Assembly: GCA_016169945.1 (NCBI GenBank)
Contig: JADLSH010000373.1
Coordinates: forward strand, 744,001-808,000
Direction: 5' to 3'
Source of the DNA: Trachythela sp. YZ-2020
Taxonomy: Eukaryota > Cnidaria > Anthozoa > Malacalcyonacea > Clavulariidae
Length of the DNA stretch: 64,000 nt
The notes beneath the pieces are model-generated. The model saw only the letters and a program-made list of their open reading frames with translations, did no database searches and was not told the origin of the DNA. Positions 40,501 through 52,500 of the stretch are shown in pieces; positions within the stretch are counted from its first letter, which is position 1; each line of letters begins with the position of its first letter. A program made the translations under genes and the position numbers.

Positions 40501-43500
40501 AGCAAACATGGGTCGTACACGTAGGAATTGTCCTGTTTTTGGTTGCGGTAGTACAAGTCTTGTTAGACTAGCTAATCATCTCGATCAAGTACATGGTATG
40601 GATACGGAAGAACGCAAGAAGTGGCTAAAGTGGAGTAAGATAGGAATATGTGTACCACGACAGAATGAAGAACCAGAGGAATTCAATATGGAGGAAAGTG
40701 TCGAAAAATTATTAAAGCGACAAGAAGAGATGGAAAGAAAATTTAATGTTTACTTACGAGCCGCCAAATTAAAGCATGGACAGACCAGTAAACATTCTAA
40801 CTCTGGGAAGGACAAAAATAAATGGTTAATATTTTAATTAATGTACTGGACTACGAGGGAGTGCCGTTGTTGCCTGCGAAGAAGAAACGAAGTGTGGTCA
40901 AAGTGGTGGATGTTAAGCCAGTGCAACACAAGGGACTAAAACGTAAACTCCTGCTAGCGGAGGATGGAACAGTTTACAAGGTCAAACGATCGAAACTGGA
41001 GAACACTGTAGAAGCTGGACAATATGTTTAAGAACTGTTTAATATTTGTGTAAAATTGTTATAATACTTTAAAAAATAAATTATTCCAAACGTTATTCCG
41101 TGTGTTAACTTATGCATGCATACAAGCAGTGGCCTAGGAACAAGATTTTTCTCTAAAAATGTATACATTTTCGCGTTCGCCATACCCCCTTTATCTCCCT
41201 TTTGAATATCACAATGGCGATATTTTCGATAGTGATGATGATAACGAGGAAGAATATAACAGCGAAGAAAAAGAGAGCAGCAGCGAAGAAAATGAGAACA
41301 GCGAGGAAAATGATAGCAAAGAGGAAAGCGAAGACGGGGATCACCAAACCAACGAAGATGGAGAAGACTATGACCCCTGGCAAACGTTGATACATGAAGC
41401 AAAACTGCAACTTTTGGAAGAAGTGCTGAAAACGATTGCCTCTTAGCTTCAACCTCACTAAAACCTTCATTTTCAATACACGCAACGTTTTCTTGAAATT
41501 CATCCAAAAGTTGCAGTTTTGCTTCATGTATCAACGTTTGCCAGGGGTCATAGTCTTCTCCATCTTCGTTGGTTTGGTGATCCCCGTCGTCGCTTTCCTC
41601 TTTGCTATCATTTTCCTCGCTGTTCTCATTTTCTTCGCTGCTGCTCTCTTTTTCTTCGCTGTTATATTCTTCCTCGTTATCATCATCACTATCGAAAATA
41701 TCGCCGTTGTGATATTCAGAAGAGGTAGATGCCCCTTCATCGAAATTATCCATTCTAGCTCTTTTTGCTCTGGGCATAATGTCGTGGTCTTCTTCATCTG
41801 CGCAAGATGACTTGACGTTATTCAGATAAACACGTCTTTCTTCACTTGATAACCGGTGAATGTCTGCCAAATGATTGGATAGTTTGCAAAGGTTTTTCTT
41901 TCCGCACAGAGGACAGTCTTTACGCGTTCGCGGCATGGAGCGAAATGACTTCTCTTTTCAGGGTACACAGTTTTTAATGATTATGTCGAACAAACACGTC
42001 CCTCAAAAAGCCTGTAGACGTGTCCTTACGTCCCGTAAGACTGTTCCATGGCAAGACCTACACATTTTGTCAAACGGGACCCCGGGACGTCGCTACGGGA
42101 CGCATCTTAACGCGTCCCGAAGTCCCGTAAGACTGTTCCATGGCGATACCTGTAGATTTTGTCGAACGGGACCCCGGGACGTCGCTACGGGACGCATCTT
42201 AACGCGTCCCGACGTCCCGTAAGACTGTTCCATGGCGATACCTATACATTCCTTCGAACGGGACCCCGGGACGCCCTAAATATGTCCCGCAAGACGTCCC
42301 CATATGTCGCGCAACAAGGTCCCGTAAATGAGTACTTCTACGGGACTTGCTAAATATGTCCCGCAACAAGGTCCCGTAAATGAGTACTTCTACTGGACTT
42401 GCTAAATATGTCCCGCAAAAGCCCGCATATCGAAATAAATATTATCCGAGTGGCCCGATTGGCCTTTGAAAAAAAACACCCAAAAAACCGAGGGAACCCC
42501 CAGGAAACCCCGAGGGAACCCCGAGAGAACCCCTAGAGAACCCCGAAATGTTTACATCTACCGAACCGGACTCGAACCGGTGCCCCACATCGACCTCACA
42601 TCCACAGAAGCTCCACAGAAGTTTTACAGAAGCTTCACAGAAGCTTCACAGAAGCTTTACAGAAGCTTTACAGAAGCTTTACAGAAGCTCCACAGGAGCT
42701 TTAGATAATTTCCAGACAACTGCTACAAAATCCCATTGCGTACGTACAAGGCGTACGTACACGACCATATTACAAATAAAATGGTTTCTTGTCATTCCTG
42801 ATCCTGCCTGTTTGGCCTGTTTGGCCTGTTTGGCTTGTTTGGCTTGTTTGGATTGTTTGGCTTGTTTGGCTTGTTTCGCTTGTTTGGCTTGTTTGGCCTG
42901 TTTGGCCATCGACCTCACATCGACATCACATCGACCCTACATCGACCTCACATCGACCCTAATAAAAACCACCACTGCGCATGCGTATAATTGTGTATGA
43001 TTTGTGTAACCGATGCACCACATGCGGTCAGTGCATTTCAGTTGCATATAATCTGACAATGTTAGTAAATTTTAAACGTTATTACTACTGCGCATGCGTA
43101 TACATGTGTATGATTTGCGTTATCGATGCACCGCATGCGGTAAGAGCATTTTAGTTGCATATAAGCTGAAAATTTTAGTAAATTTCAAATGTTATTCTAA
43201 ACGGTTCAAAGGGTACGTCACCTCCAGGTTGCGCAACCTCTAGGTTACGCAACGCTTTATGTTACGCAACGCTTTATGTTACGCAACGCTTTACGTTACG
43301 CAACGCTTTACGTTACGTCACCTCATTATTATTCTTACTTCCAGGCGTATAGGCGGGATAAACTACTCGTGCAATATGAAATTTAGCCATATAGTATTTA
43401 TCCAAAGACCAAAAGGCAAATAATATTATAATAAATATATATTAGAACATACTCTGATATTCTGTTGATATCTTCATAAGTACTATGATGACATTTATAA

Positions 43501-46500
43501 TTAAGAGTTATATGTTGTAATAGACTTAACTAAAAATATTACTATTAATCTATAAAGAAAGATATTAAAGAACATTCGAACTGAATACTGCAAACTACCT
43601 GCAGTAACAAATAATTTTGCATGAACCAAATTGTAAACCACTTATATGGTGAAAGAATGTGATATGTAAAAATACTTTAACCTAGATATAATCTTGTATA
43701 TATATATGAGTGAATTCTTGATAAAATATATTAATTTTTTTGTAAAACTCTGAACTCTGAAGTTGTATGTTGTGCTTCGTAATCGAGATAGAGCGATGGC
43801 AACAGTACAAAACCCAACAATTCAGATATCTAAATTAAAACTTATGCAGGAAGGAATACAACACATATTATATATATATATATATTACTAAATCTTAAAT
43901 GTAGAAAAATTCTTACCTGTTCATCAGACCAATCATTTTCAAAGCTGGAAATCTTAATAACTACCGCAGCAGGAGTGTCGCTATGGTAACCAACAAAGCA
44001 ATCACCAGGCTTGAATAAGCTATAATGTCAGAGAAAAGAGGATTGCATTTTTAGCATGTAAGCTATCATAAAATTATTGTACCTAATCTATATACTGGTA
44101 CAAAATTGAATTATATATATAATGCACAGACACTATTGCCTCGAGTTAACAAGATGAGCGGATGCTAAGGTAGTAAATGTTTTTTTGAATTTAAGCCATA
44201 ATAACCGACGTTATATACAAAGCCCATTTAATTATTTGATAGTATATTTTCTCGTGTTCTCTATCACTAGCTATAAAGCTAATGGAAAGCTAGTGCTAGA
44301 ACTTCGACCTCTATTAAACGTGGAGATAAACTCGTATAGGTACAGTATGAGTCATTCTTAATGCCTTTATTTGATCACACCATTTTGCACAAAATAACCT
44401 CCACCTTAATAGTTTTGTATTTATCTTAGCCTTACTCTTAAACCGTGGATAAGTTCTGCTGTCGCAACGTTTCAGAAGTTACGTCTTCCATCATTAGGGC
44501 CATCAGACGTGGTGAAATGAAGTGATGTGACCGTTTTATATAGTCTCCTTGGAGGCAGACATCTGCGAAAATGGTTGATCTGTGTGAGATTTTGTCCGTG
44601 ATCCGTGGTCCATGGGGTTAACAATCTCAACCTTGACTCAACAACCTTGAGTCAACAAACGGATCACGGACAAAACACAACCACGCAGAATTTCACACCG
44701 ATCAACCATCTTCGCAGACGTTCCCCTCCACGGTGACTATATAAAACAACCACACCACGCCTGGTGATGGAAGAAGTAACTTCCAAAACGTTGCGACAAC
44801 AAAACTTATCCGGTTTAAAGATAAATACAAAATTATTAATTACACTAAACCGATAAAGAAAGACTCATAAAACCTCCATCTTCTCAAGAGGTAGACATTT
44901 TGTGGTGTCGAGTTTTGATCTTCTGAGTACAACCTTCATTGATAGTATGGCCAGTCGATAGCTCAGCGCAGCGACACCAAAAGTAATCTTAGCTTAATTA
45001 ACTTAATAAACGATAATCATAATCACTAATCATAAGTCTAATAATTTACTTCTTGGTACATTATAGAAAAAAATAACAGTAACTGTATTCTTATATTACA
45101 GTAACGAAATTCCTTTTTGTGCTGGTTTAACTATTATAATTTTTTGGCTATTAAGCCCCAAGGATTTAAAGTTTCATACATAGAAATCCCTCGGATGAAA
45201 AAGGCTTACAAGGTTCTTTCCCTTGTTTGTCCATAAAATAATATACAAAAGAGTGAACAACGTTGTCTTTTGGTGTTATACTTCGGCTAACGTTAAACAT
45301 ATTACTCGTTATTGAAAAAGTCCTGGAATTTTAAACAAGCTATAACTATGGCATGGTTAATCGTGAAATTATTTATATAATCACAACAACATCTCAAAGG
45401 AAATTGTTCGTAGCCTACCTCTCGTCAGATAAATATTCAGGTTTTGCTTCAGAGAAGAGTTTGACCCAGTTATCAAGTTCTTTAACCAACCGAGCTTGAC
45501 GTTCTGTTAAACCAGTCGACATTACAAGTAAATGCTTTTCCAGTCGATTGATAAGAGGAATTGGAAAACGTTGATAAACGACATCTTTTTCCGCAACTAC
45601 AATCAATCTATACAAAATAAATGTCATTTTATAACAAGCATTTCATCACCAGGAAAAATTTCATCACCAGGAAGACTTTCTTTAGAGTGCATGTTATTGA
45701 AGATAGTATAATTGGCAAGAAACCGTACCTATACATCCTAACTTTTCTCATTAACTTTTGTAAAAAGTGCAAAAGAATTATTTGTCGTTGAGTCTAAATT
45801 TAAATCAAAACCCTTCCGTTTTTTGTGCATCAAGGGTTTCGAATTTTCAGAACGTACATATAGGAGCCAGGAATGTATATAGATACTTGCTAGGGGAGCG
45901 ACGTAGAAATGGCAGTCGCCCCTCCATTATAATTCTTCTATTGAAATAAATTTGAAGGTCAAAATGCTCAGTGTTTTATGGAATAACAGGTATTAACGTC
46001 AATACCATTTGACACAAATCATCAAATAGTAAATCATAAAATAAGGATGAAACTCTGCACTGTGAAAGGCAACAACTTATTTCGTTCTAAGAAACTTACT
46101 TAAATTTATCTGCCACTCGACACTTCACTCTGTGGTTTCCAAGACCAAGGTCAACATATTTTTGCTTATCAAGATATACATAATACTAAAACAAAATCAA
46201 AGTGGAAATTTAATTCACAAAATAGAGGGTATTCAACTCTATCCTGGGCATGAATAACATAGTTAAATTAAATTGTATCATTAACTACTCTCATGCGATC
46301 AGATTTTCTTCCTACTAACAGCTAGGAACACAGCTAGGATAACTCCTGTGAGTAACGAAAACAAGATGGCGCTACAAAACCTACCGGATATATGCGAACT
46401 ATAGGCTATAAAAACAGTTAATTCTGTGACCACGCGAGATGTGGACTCGCAGGTAAATAGTGAAAATATATTAGGCTCTTTTATCTTAAAAATGGAATAT

Positions 46501-49500
46501 TTCGGGGCGTATACTATACCAAACGAAATTTGTTAAAAAAAGTCACGCATTCATAATTCTTGAAATTTTTGGTGTGTAAAATCAAAATCAAATCGACCAT
46601 AAAATGTTACGTTCAGTAGCTTAATAACCGACAAAATACTCTCTCTCTCTCATCATTAGCCTATTATTTTTAATAACTCTCTCTCCACTTAGTATTCTTT
46701 GATGAAATGATTGTGATAGAACAGTGTATACATGAGATTTTAATAACCGAATAATGTTACTGAATGCTGATGATGGAAGGTATTTATCAATCCGGTGAAG
46801 TATTAGACAACTATACAAAACATTTGTATATACGGCGGAAAACGCACCTGATTCAATGCATCGTATAAACTTTCATAAAGACTTTCTAAGTTGAGCAAGA
46901 TCACCATTCTTCCTGTTTCCATGCATACTTTAATTCGATTGATGTTTCGACAAATCTATAATTTGGAAAATACTATTTATTTTCCACACCAATATAAATA
47001 GCTTGACGAATAAATCTCAGAATATATATCTAATGGAAATCAATTTTGAGACAAATGCTAGCGGTACTTTTATTTGGACGATTTCAACGGTAAATCATGC
47101 ATCATTTTCAAGTTGAAATTAAGTAATTTTTTACATAATTACGCAATAATTTGCTAACATGAATGAACGAACCGTTTAATCAAGTGAAAGCAATTATGTA
47201 AATTACTTAATTTCAACTTGAAAATGACGCATCATTTAGCATTGAAATATCTTTATCAAATAAGATTTATAACACTAGCATTTTTCCTAAAATTAATACA
47301 AATAACGTATAGATTAACATAACATTGCTCTTTAAATAGAAACGAACTTTTTAATGTCGTTTGCACAGGGGATTGCTGCCCAATTTACCCGAGCTAGAGG
47401 CCCAATTTACCCGAGCTAGAGGCCCAATTTACCCGAGCTAGAGGCCCATATATGATACAACTGCTTCACAACAAAGCCTAATAGTGAGGGAGGAGAACCA
47501 ACCGCAACTCTATTTCTTGAGTTGTCAAGCACATCCACTCTGCACGGGGTAGCCACTCAAGCTAAGTATAATACCCTATCCTCGACCTACAGTAGCATAC
47601 AGGTGCAGGTTTTACTCCCCCAAAGGGAGTATTTAAATTAACAGTGTTGAAATTAACAGTGTGTTTAAGCTCTCTATTAACATTATAAACAACATTGAAC
47701 ATAAATCATTGTTATATATTTGAACCCTTCCTACAGTCTCCCATGCCCAACTTACACAAGGGACGTCCATTGGCATTGCTGGTAAATACTACGGAGGACG
47801 TTCTCGGTGGTTCGAAAATAATAAAATAACCTTAAAAATAACAAACTGTATTGTAACTAAAGAACTACATGTTAAATACTTTTCAAGATCTGATGCAAAG
47901 GAGTCTTAAAATTTAAAATATTTCGGAAATATATCTAGAAAATTAATTCAAATCGGAAAACAGCAAGCCAATGAATAGAAATTGACAATATACCTGTGTG
48001 TATTGCTGATCCTTCGGGAAACTGCTTCCAAAAATGACAACAGGATCGTGACCGGAAAACTGCCCCTGTAACAATCTCAGCGCTGCATAGTTCTCAGTCA
48101 GAACAAGTAAATAGCGACTTTCCCTAAAGTGTAGATATTCTTGTTATAAATATATAGAAGTTTTTATAATATAAGTGGTATATAGCGCGCAATTTGATTG
48201 GCTAATGCGCGTGCATTATAACGCAATAATGCACTGCCACTGTTTTGGTTTTTCAATTTTTCTCGTTTAACTTCGTAGCAAGAAAAAGTAGACCTAAACC
48301 AGATGAAAGAGCCAACCAACAAAATACAATGGGACAAAAACGGCGAAGAAAGATGCGTATATGTTCTGAGTCTAAAACATTTTGTTTGAAAGTTCGCATG
48401 CATTCAAAGGCGAAAAAACGCAAAAATCTGGGCTATTTTGACATTCAATTTATGTAAACTCAGTGCAAAACAAATCCACAGTTCTAGATGTAAAAAATAT
48501 AAATTGGCCAGTTTGCCATGCAACGCCAAAAGACTACACGAATATGACATTTTTATGCATTTCTTGACAAAATATACGACTAACCACAATCCCAAGATAT
48601 CCGTGTACTCAGAGATCCCAAGGATAGTGCAACGTTCATGAGGCTAAACTGCTCATTATATAGGGAGATGAATACGGTATGGATTTGGAAATATACACAT
48701 TTAACACGAAAGGTCTGGATGTCAGAGGGAATAGAGCTGTAATTTCTTGTAAGTTTTAAATATTCGAATGACTGAATTATTCGTACTAGCAATGCATTGT
48801 TCAATGCATTTTGTAACTACTGTATAAACTTTCTTCCAAAGCGGAAGCATTGCACGAGCTTTGGCACTGCCTGTTAAGGTTCTACGCTGCACGTAGCCTG
48901 TTAAAAGACTGTATACTCTCGACTCTTCAGTATATTTTTCAGTACATGAGCGCTTTACTATTTATTATTTTATTAACGCGAGGCTTATTCTGGGCTGATT
49001 AGAAAGAGACAGAATTATATTTCAATATGCCGGCCATTATTCCATAAATCAACTGTCTCCTGCGATAGAGCGCAGCGTCTGCTCACAGGCTATACTGCAC
49101 GAATGCAAATTATATTTTTTTTCCAGAAAAAGTATCTATGCTTTTATAGCGGATTAATTTTCACAAATTTGTCTTTTCTATGTATACTCAGAGTTGAAAT
49201 AAATGTAATTTATCCTTGATCATGAAGTTGAACTAGTTGGGCGAGCGGACTAATGCGGAACTATAGACATAATAATTATTAAATTACATGTTATTATATA
49301 ACGTGTCTGACTGTAGATCATGACATAATTTATAGCTACATGATTCAAGTGAAATATCTCTATAAAGAAAATAAATAGAGTTACAAAATACTTTGGAGAA
49401 TTAATGGTTAGTGCGGTTTAAGCGGATAAATTTTCACATGAAGCGACTGCACTTCAGGGCACTTTTAAAGAATGTATCAATGAAACAAGTTCTATTGTAA

Positions 49501-52500
49501 ACAATTAAGGAAGTGTATTAAATCTTCAAGAATAAAATCCCATTATTTGATAACAATTCCTATCGCATTCGTATGAACAGATGTGTGAGAGTTTCATAAA
49601 CTGCCAGTTTCCCAATTAATACAACAATCTGCCTTTTTAGTAAACTTTGCACAAACAAGCAACCTTTGTAGCGAAGCAAATCAAATACAGTTTGTAGCTT
49701 GATTTGTGTATATGCAAATACACAACATTTTTGAACAGTTTTTTTGTGCCTTTTCATCCCTAATTTTGTTGAGTTGCACGTTTTTAGCTTCTTCGCCCGC
49801 CAGAATTCAAGCTTGTAGTTAAATGTTAGAAGAATTTCAATATTAATCCTTTCAACAAAATGGTTTACTGTGCTTAAATCTTCTTATATTATAAGAGAAG
49901 TAAAAAAGCCCGTCTTGTGCATTTATGGAGTTATAACGCACTCGGGGATGTTGGAAGAACACTCGAGAAGCGTGCAAAAATACGGCTGCGCCTCGTGTTT
50001 TACACGCTTCTCTCGTGTTCTCCCAATATTCCCCTCGTATAACACCATAAATGCGCGCGATCGTTTCCTTTTTCTTCAATATAACCAAAATTCACAAAAC
50101 TTCTTCATAAAATAATTAGTTACGTGTCCAACGTTTCTTTAACATCCTCAGAGACTAAACTATAAAACTGGGCTGGATCGGATCGAAAATTCTCGCAGGA
50201 TGCGAGACTATATGTTTCACTGAAAATCTGATTGAATACCTCTAGATCTGATTGAAAATACGACATGAAATATTCATAAGTCTATAGACACACACAATAC
50301 AGTCAGCAGCTTAACTCACCCTTCATTTTCTGTTCTACCAAGACTTTCTTGGATAAGATTCACTGGAAGGCATTCAGGGGAGGGATACTTTAAAAAAAGA
50401 AGATAAAATATTACCGATGTATAATATTGTATATATTATAGGCCTATATTATTTACGTCTTTAACCGATATTTAATTCCCTTGTTATATTTAATTACCTT
50501 GATACGTTGTTTAAGTTTTGGAAATTGCCGACAAAATATCTTCACTGGATCAAGATCATCCAGGCCGCTGAAATTCCTTCGGATGGATTGTTCCAGTTCT
50601 ATATCACTGATTTGATCACCTTGTTCCGCCTGTACAGCAAAACCATACACCATCTTTACCAAACTGTGAACACAAACAGAGATTTTATATACATAAATCT
50701 ATTGTTTTCGCGTAATTGTTCCAAGAGCATGAGGTAAATAAATTCACACAAACTAATGTATATTGATATTCTGAATATACTTCCAACCTGTAAAAGTCTC
50801 GAAGTCCAAAGAATTCATCTTTTTGGGCATCTTTTAGTGTTTGTGACTTGCTTTGTTGTTTGTAAAGTTCAAAATACCCTCTACATAACCTCCAGATAGT
50901 TGCTTTAAGTCGACGCTGAATATCTTCATCACCGGAACAAATTCCACTAAAAATGAAAAATGAAAAACGATTAAAATTACCTTATTAAGAAAATTAAACT
51001 GATTTAACTTATCCTACAATCGTTTATGTAAATATGAATACAATAGGTATTAAATTTGCGGAGTAGATTGTATTTCATAAATCGGAGTATCGGACGTATG
51101 CCCCATCCTTTAGCTTCTCTTTACTTTTAGACTGAAAGCAACGTCCCGGTTAATCCTCATGCATTCGCAACGTCCAGTTAGTCCTCGTGCATTTTTTGAC
51201 TTGATATTAAATATTAGATTCAATCGCCACAAACCTAGCACTATCATGCAATTCGTCTTCACTTGGTACTCCTCTACTCAACATTATGCCTCGGTTCATT
51301 TTAGCGGGATCCAATGCCCAATTTGATAAACCAATAAAACCAACACGGTGATGATCGGATGTCGTTCCTGATTCTTCAGTTGTAGCTGTGCCATCTTCCA
51401 GTAAGGGGTGAAGCGTTTTTAAAGGCATCAGGGGAGAATCTTCAGCCAAACCAATTTCGTCCAATACTACCACAGACACAAATTTTTTCAGGTCCTTGTC
51501 TTTTTGTAGTTTAGCACACTGTCTGAAGGTAGATACGATGCCTTCAGGCGTAGATAACGGGCTGCACTGGTACGATTGCATGTGGATCTATTAAAATCAC
51601 ACCAATCAATTTTAATTTAAACATTTCAGAAACTGCTTTAAAAGTTGTCATGATCCGCTTTTAAATTTCGAATTTATTTCTTATTGTTTTGCAAAGACGG
51701 GAAGCTAATCATCGTGTTTCAGTGCTTATATTTTTGTATCTGCGCATGCAGATATATTGCTATCGTCTTGTTAGTTGTTAACTGTTAGTGTTAGCTTGTA
51801 GCCAATCAGCGACTAGCTTATATGAAATAGGCAATCAGCGATTAGCTTACCACCTACAATGACGTAATGTTTCTTGCGAAATTACGCATTATAATCATTT
51901 TAATATTTTAAGGTGTTTGTAACTAGTCAATTTACCCAACACTTAGTCATGCCCCAGCTTACTACTCTGCCATCATTGACAGTGTCGCACTCAGACCAAG
52001 CTTTTAGGGTGGGGATCACTTATTTTAGAGGTGGACCTGGGGCTACCTCTATATTTTTGTTGGTTCATAGATCAAGTTCCTAAAGAGCACTTAACTATCT
52101 GAGCAATTTTTATTCAAATTACCACAAATATACCTTTAGTTATTAGCAAACAACTTGTCAACAAGCTGGGAACAGGCAGTGCAAACACATCCTGATACAA
52201 GTTGTACGTTTTTAGCTGTAGTTCGACCATGCAGAATTTTCGAGGATAATTGGTGTTTAAAATTAAACCGTAAAAAATAAAATGTTTCGATTAAAAATTA
52301 AACCTTTTTGTGCAAATCCAGGCACCAAGAAAATAGATGCGTATACATAGATTAGTGAGTTCATTAGGCATGCAAATATTTCAATGCACATGAAGAGATA
52401 AATATGGAATACACAGATAAAATATATTTGCACTGAAATTTTTGTTATTCCTAACTTATTCATTTGAAGCAAGTTGCGTCAATTATGGTATGAGTGTAAA

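Larger units (their letters stand above)
21974..43376 (+). mobile_element. Decayed Polinton/Maverick inside an RNF213-like intron
   Basis: Bounded by degenerate terminal inverted repeats (21,974-22,014 against 43,336-43,373; shared core tacttccRggc..tat..agg..gata..ctactYgtgca). Carries protein-primed PolB, a DDE integrase with chromodomain, and several small genes. Polintons are 15-25-kb self-synthesising DNA transposons related to adenovirus-like viruses. Capsid proteins, packaging ATPase and protease are not seen here; the region where they might lie is replaced by inverted duplications and repeats. Exact ends and the 6-bp target duplication were not resolved. PolB is opposite to the host gene. 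Confidence 0.88.

Noticed and set aside
41153..41810. Several 90-125-codon ORFs on both strands in the 41.2-41.8 kb region
   Set aside because: Inverted duplication of an acidic gene makes open frames on both strands; only the ORF from 41,936 has a natural start and finger.
42545..42590. Functional tRNA gene
   Set aside because: Only a T-arm is present; no acceptor-stem partner or anticodon arm found.
42548..43000. 150-codon ORF rich in Cys-Leu-Ala
   Set aside because: Consists of the 10- and 12-bp tandem repeats; its mirror ORF on the other strand is equally long.
47378..47446. CRISPR-like array
   Set aside because: Head-to-tail repeats without spacers in an animal intron; a simple tandem repeat.
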